Part shown: positions 34,019 to 36,518 of the stretch, in pieces
How positions within the stretch are numbered: the first letter of the stretch is position 1
How the letters are laid out: each line of letters starts with the position of its first letter
Origin: Lachnospiraceae bacterium UBA7160
GTDB lineage: Bacteria > Bacillota > Clostridia > Lachnospirales > Lachnospiraceae
Length of the DNA stretch: 36,518 bases
NCBI GenBank assembly: GCA_002491565.1
Contig: DKWE01000006.1
Span: 26,697-63,214, forward strand
Direction of reading: 5' to 3'
Made by a program: the position numbers and the translations under genes
Notes under the pieces: generated by a model
Told to the model about the DNA's origin: nothing
Database searches by the model: none
What the model saw: the letters and a program-made list of their open reading frames with translations, nothing else

Positions 34019-34381
34019 GAATTCAGATACAGAACCGGTTGTACTGTCTCAATTTTATATGAGACAGTACACGGTATGACAAATTCCGGAAACATGGAAC
34101 TCATTTATCCCCTGCACCGTCCGCACGCCCGTCGGCGGCAGAGGGAGATGTTTAGAAAGAAAGCCCGGTCTCAGAGCATTGCGGATCAGTGAGACAGCAT
34201 ATCGGATCGAATTGCAGAGGCGCCAGGCGCAGAGCGGTTCGCGGACTTTCTAATATAGATACAAATCAGAATATTGGTTTAGGTGTCAGGCAGCCTTGTC
34301 TTCACTTATATACAAGCACAACGTGGAGAATGACGGTTGGCACTGTAATCAAGATTAGCAAGAAACGGAGGTTCAAAAGAC
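34019..34381. other. Gap between lipoprotein and permease genes with a strong hairpin
   Basis: No gene is seen. TGTACTGTCTCA (34040-34051) and TGAGACAGTACA (34060-34071) form a perfect 12-bp stem with an 8-nt loop. No T run follows, so it looks more like an mRNA-stabilising or processing hairpin than a terminator. TAATAT at 34251-34256 is a possible but unpaired -10. A small CTTGT/ACAAG hairpin lies near 34297-34317, and a CGGAGG ribosome site precedes the permease. Confidence 0.5.
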
Positions 34382-35353
34382 ATGGGAAAACAGAAAACAC
34401 CGCAGAAAGCGGCGAAGGGACGCCGGAACAGGTGGACCAAAGACGATACGGAGCTGACACTGTTATCACTGCCGACGTTGCTTTGGTATCTGATCTTTTC
34501 GTACCTGCCAATGTTTGGCGTCGTGATTGCGTTTAAAGAGTACAAGCTGGCTCCTGGGGGCCATGGATTTCTTTACAACTTATTCACGAGCGATTGGGTA
34601 GGAATCAAAAACTTTAAGTATTTCTTTACGTCCAATTCCTTTGCAATGCTGCTTCGGAATACGATCCTGTACAATATTGCGTTTATCATTATCAGCGCGA
34701 GCGTTGCAGTAGGCGGGGCTCTGATTCTGAGCAACATGAGGAATAAGCGCGGCTCCAAGGTCTATCAGACGATGATGTTCCTGCCGTACTTTATGTCCTG
34801 GGTTGTGATCAGTTACTTTGTATACGCGCTGCTCACTCCGGAGAGAGGTTATCTGAACGGGATGATTAAGGCGCTCGGCGGCGAGCCGGTCATGTGGTAC
34901 CAGGAGAGCAAGTACTGGCCGTTTATTCTGGTCATCTTGAATACCTGGAAGGGAATGGGCTACGGCATGGTCATGTACCTGGCAAGTATTACGAGTATCA
35001 ACCAGTCACTCTATGAGGCGGCGGTCATGGACGGAGCGACCAAATGGCAGCAGATGAAGCATATCACGCTGCCTGGAATCAAGCCGGTATTCGTTATGAT
35101 GCTGATCCTTGACTGTGGTAAGATCTTCAACTCGGACTTCGGTCTGTTCTATCAGGTGACAGGAGGCATCCCGGCATCCCTGTATACGACGGTATCGACG
35201 TTTGACACCTTTATTTACAACTCCATTCAGTCGACTGCGCCGATCGGCCAGACGGCGGCGGCATCCTTCTTCCAGGCAGTCTGCAGCTGCGGCACGATTC
35301 TGTTTGCAAACTGGGTGGTAAGTAAGATTGATAACGAAAACAGGCTTATTTAG
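34382..35353 (+). CDS. Sugar ABC transporter permease, LplB-like
   Basis: A 323-residue inner-membrane permease with six predicted membrane segments after a basic, soluble N-terminus of ~25 residues. Diagnostic blocks are LPTLLWYLIFSYLPMFGVVI, KNFKYFFTSNSFAMLLRNTI and the EAA loop YEAAVMDGATKWQQMKHITL, which contacts the ATPase. The start follows CGGAGG by about 11 nt. Together with the next permease it forms the heterodimeric channel. No ATPase gene is in the operon; a shared MsmX-type ATPase elsewhere in the genome is the usual solution for this importer class. Confidence 0.93.
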   Translation: MGKQKTPQKAAKGRRNRWTKDDTELTLLSLPTLLWYLIFSYLPMFGVVIAFKEYKLAPGGHGFLYNLFTSDWVGIKNFKYFFTSNSFAMLLRNTILYNIAFIIISASVAVGGALILSNMRNKRGSKVYQTMMFLPYFMSWVVISYFVYALLTPERGYLNGMIKALGGEPVMWYQESKYWPFILVILNTWKGMGYGMVMYLASITSINQSLYEAAVMDGATKWQQMKHITLPGIKPVFVMMLILDCGKIFNSDFGLFYQVTGGIPASLYTTVSTFDTFIYNSIQSTAPIGQTAAASFFQAVCSCGTILFANWVVSKIDNENRLI

Positions 35354-35369
35354 GGAAGGGGTGAGAGAA

Positions 35370-36290
35370 TTGAAAGAAAAGAAGTATACGGAACAGTCTT
35401 CCTTTAACCAGATCAAGAAATCGACCAATGTGATCTTCAATGTCATTTTCCTGACTCTGGGACTGATGTGCATCTTCCCGCTGCTGTTTGTGTTTTCGAT
35501 TTCGATTACGAGCGAGGAAGCGCTCCGCGTTGGCGGATACCAGATTATCCCGCAGGAGTTTTCCAATGCAGCGTACATGTTTCTCTGGAATGAGCGGGGC
35601 ACGATTCTGCGGGCGCTGTTTATGTCGGTGCTGGTGACTGTAGTAGGTACGGTTATCACGATCGCACTGACGACCTCCATGGGATATGTTGCTTCCAGAA
35701 GGACGTTTAAGCTGAAGGGTCTCTATACCTGGATTATTTTTATCCCGATGGTATTTAACGGCGGTATGCTGGCGTCGTATGTAGTCGTAAACAATATCCT
35801 TGGACTGAGCAACACGATCTGGGCGCTGATTTTGCCTCTGGCGTGCTCGTCCTTCAGTGTTACCATCTGCCGTACTTTCTTCCGGACGACAGTACCGGAT
35901 GCCCTGATCGAGGCGGCGAAGATCGATGGAGCGGGGCAGTTTAAGATCTGGTCGGGAATCGTACTTCCGATTTCCAAGCCGGTCATGGCAACGATTGGCA
36001 TGTTCGCAGCATTCGGATACTGGAATGACTGGTTCCAGGCATCCCTGTACATTCAGGACAAGAACCTGCAGACGCTGCAGTCGATGCTGAATAAAATTCA
36101 GGAAAATATTGAGTACATTGCAAACAACCCATACGGCGGACTTTCCCTGCAGCAGTACAAGATGGGAATGCCGACGGAGTCGGTACGAATGGCAATTGCG
36201 ATTATCATTATTGTTCCGATCGCATGCACTTATCCGTTCTTCCAGAAATACTTTATTTCCGGTCTGACGGTTGGGTCGGTGAAGGAGTAA
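35370..36290 (+). CDS. Sugar ABC transporter permease, YtcP/LplC-like
   Basis: About 306 residues, six membrane segments. It carries LTLGLMCIFPLLFVFSISIT, GGYQIIPQEFSNAAYMFLW and an EAA loop DALIEAAKIDGAGQFKIWSG, matching the carbohydrate-uptake CUT1 permeases that pair with LplB. I place the start at TTG 35370, which has GGAAGGGG at a suitable distance. The GTG at 35361 touches that ribosome site, and the TTG at 35328 overlaps the previous gene and has none. The C-terminus FFQKYFISGLTVGSVKE is complete and typical. The operon may continue beyond the window. Confidence 0.92.
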   Translation: MKEKKYTEQSSFNQIKKSTNVIFNVIFLTLGLMCIFPLLFVFSISITSEEALRVGGYQIIPQEFSNAAYMFLWNERGTILRALFMSVLVTVVGTVITIALTTSMGYVASRRTFKLKGLYTWIIFIPMVFNGGMLASYVVVNNILGLSNTIWALILPLACSSFSVTICRTFFRTTVPDALIEAAKIDGAGQFKIWSGIVLPISKPVMATIGMFAAFGYWNDWFQASLYIQDKNLQTLQSMLNKIQENIEYIANNPYGGLSLQQYKMGMPTESVRMAIAIIIIVPIACTYPFFQKYFISGLTVGSVKE

Positions 36291-36518
36291 GACGGATCCT
36301 GATAGTTTTAGATATGAAAAAGAAGTGTTCTGCAAATATCGAGTGGAATTGGAAAATTGTGCGTCGGCTGCATTTGTCAGGCCAGAGTATAGACTGTGGA
36401 AGAAAAAGACCAATTTCCAGGTTTCATCTGAGATAGAGCGCAGACTGCCAAAGGAATGAAGTAAGTTACAGATATTTATTCCCGCGAGCAACGAGCCAAG
36501 TAGCCATGCTTGCATGGA
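36291..36518. other. Non-coding end of the window
   Basis: No gene with a ribosome site is seen in these 228 bp and no clear terminator follows the permease. A perfect CCATGC/GCATGG hairpin with a 2-nt loop lies at 36504-36517 at the very edge, preceded by GCGAGCAACGAGCCAAGTAG. It may be the start of a repeat or regulatory element cut by the window end. Confidence 0.4.

Noticed and set aside
1..36518. CRISPR array, tRNA or rRNA genes
   Set aside because: No regularly spaced repeats, tRNA cloverleaf with conserved T-loop, or rRNA-like stretch was seen on either strand.

Overview
The window looks like a chromosomal segment of a gut Lachnospiraceae-type Clostridia (Bacillota). The reasons are strong GGAGG-type ribosome sites, frequent GTG/TTG starts, YesM/YesN-like two-component genes, a DUF3502-type sugar-binding lipoprotein with LplB/YtcP-type permeases, and Gram-positive style surface-polysaccharide genes. 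Species cannot be named from the sequence alone. All family calls are from reading motifs; no database search was run.

Layout: (1) 1-2760: a GH31 alpha-xylosidase/alpha-glucosidase with its own promoter, preceded by a terminator and a ~78-bp intergenic repeat, and followed by a long nested palindrome. (2) 3187-8869: a tight plus-strand run of five transferases (three GT4-type glycosyltransferases, a CDP-glycerol glycerophosphotransferase family protein, and a further GT4-like enzyme). A minus-strand acetyltransferase faces it at 8885-9418. (3) 9528-16534: a second plus-strand operon with a Wzy-like polymerase, two Wzz-like polysaccharide co-polymerases (the second fused to a degenerate GGDEF domain), a membrane-anchored metallophosphoesterase and a Wzx-like flippase. 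(4) 16553-20753: a convergent minus-strand operon with two GT2 enzymes, a GT32-like enzyme and an acyltransferase-3 membrane protein. Together, 2-4 form a Wzx/Wzy-dependent exopolysaccharide or capsule locus. No priming glycosyltransferase, BY-kinase or sugar-nucleotide synthesis gene lies inside the window.

(5) 20760-24164: an AT-richer, disturbed stretch. It holds an orphan terminator, a broken reading frame, a strong promoter with a folded 5' leader, a lone acetyltransferase, the 3' stub of another acetyltransferase, and a two-gene toxin-antitoxin module (DUF3990-type ADP-ribosyltransferase-fold toxin plus HTH antitoxin). (6) 24165-36290: a mannoside-utilisation block with a GH125 exo-alpha-1,6-mannosidase, a GH38 alpha-mannosidase, a YesM-like histidine kinase and YesN-like AraC regulator, then a sugar ABC importer (lipoprotein and two permeases, no ATPase). 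The inferred job is import and trimming of mannose-rich oligosaccharides such as host N-glycan or yeast mannan fragments.

The most interesting item is the co-polymerase carrying a GGDEF-like cytoplasmic domain in which the catalytic motif and a metal-binding Asp appear lost. It sits where a tyrosine-kinase control module would be expected, which suggests a different way of controlling polysaccharide chain length.
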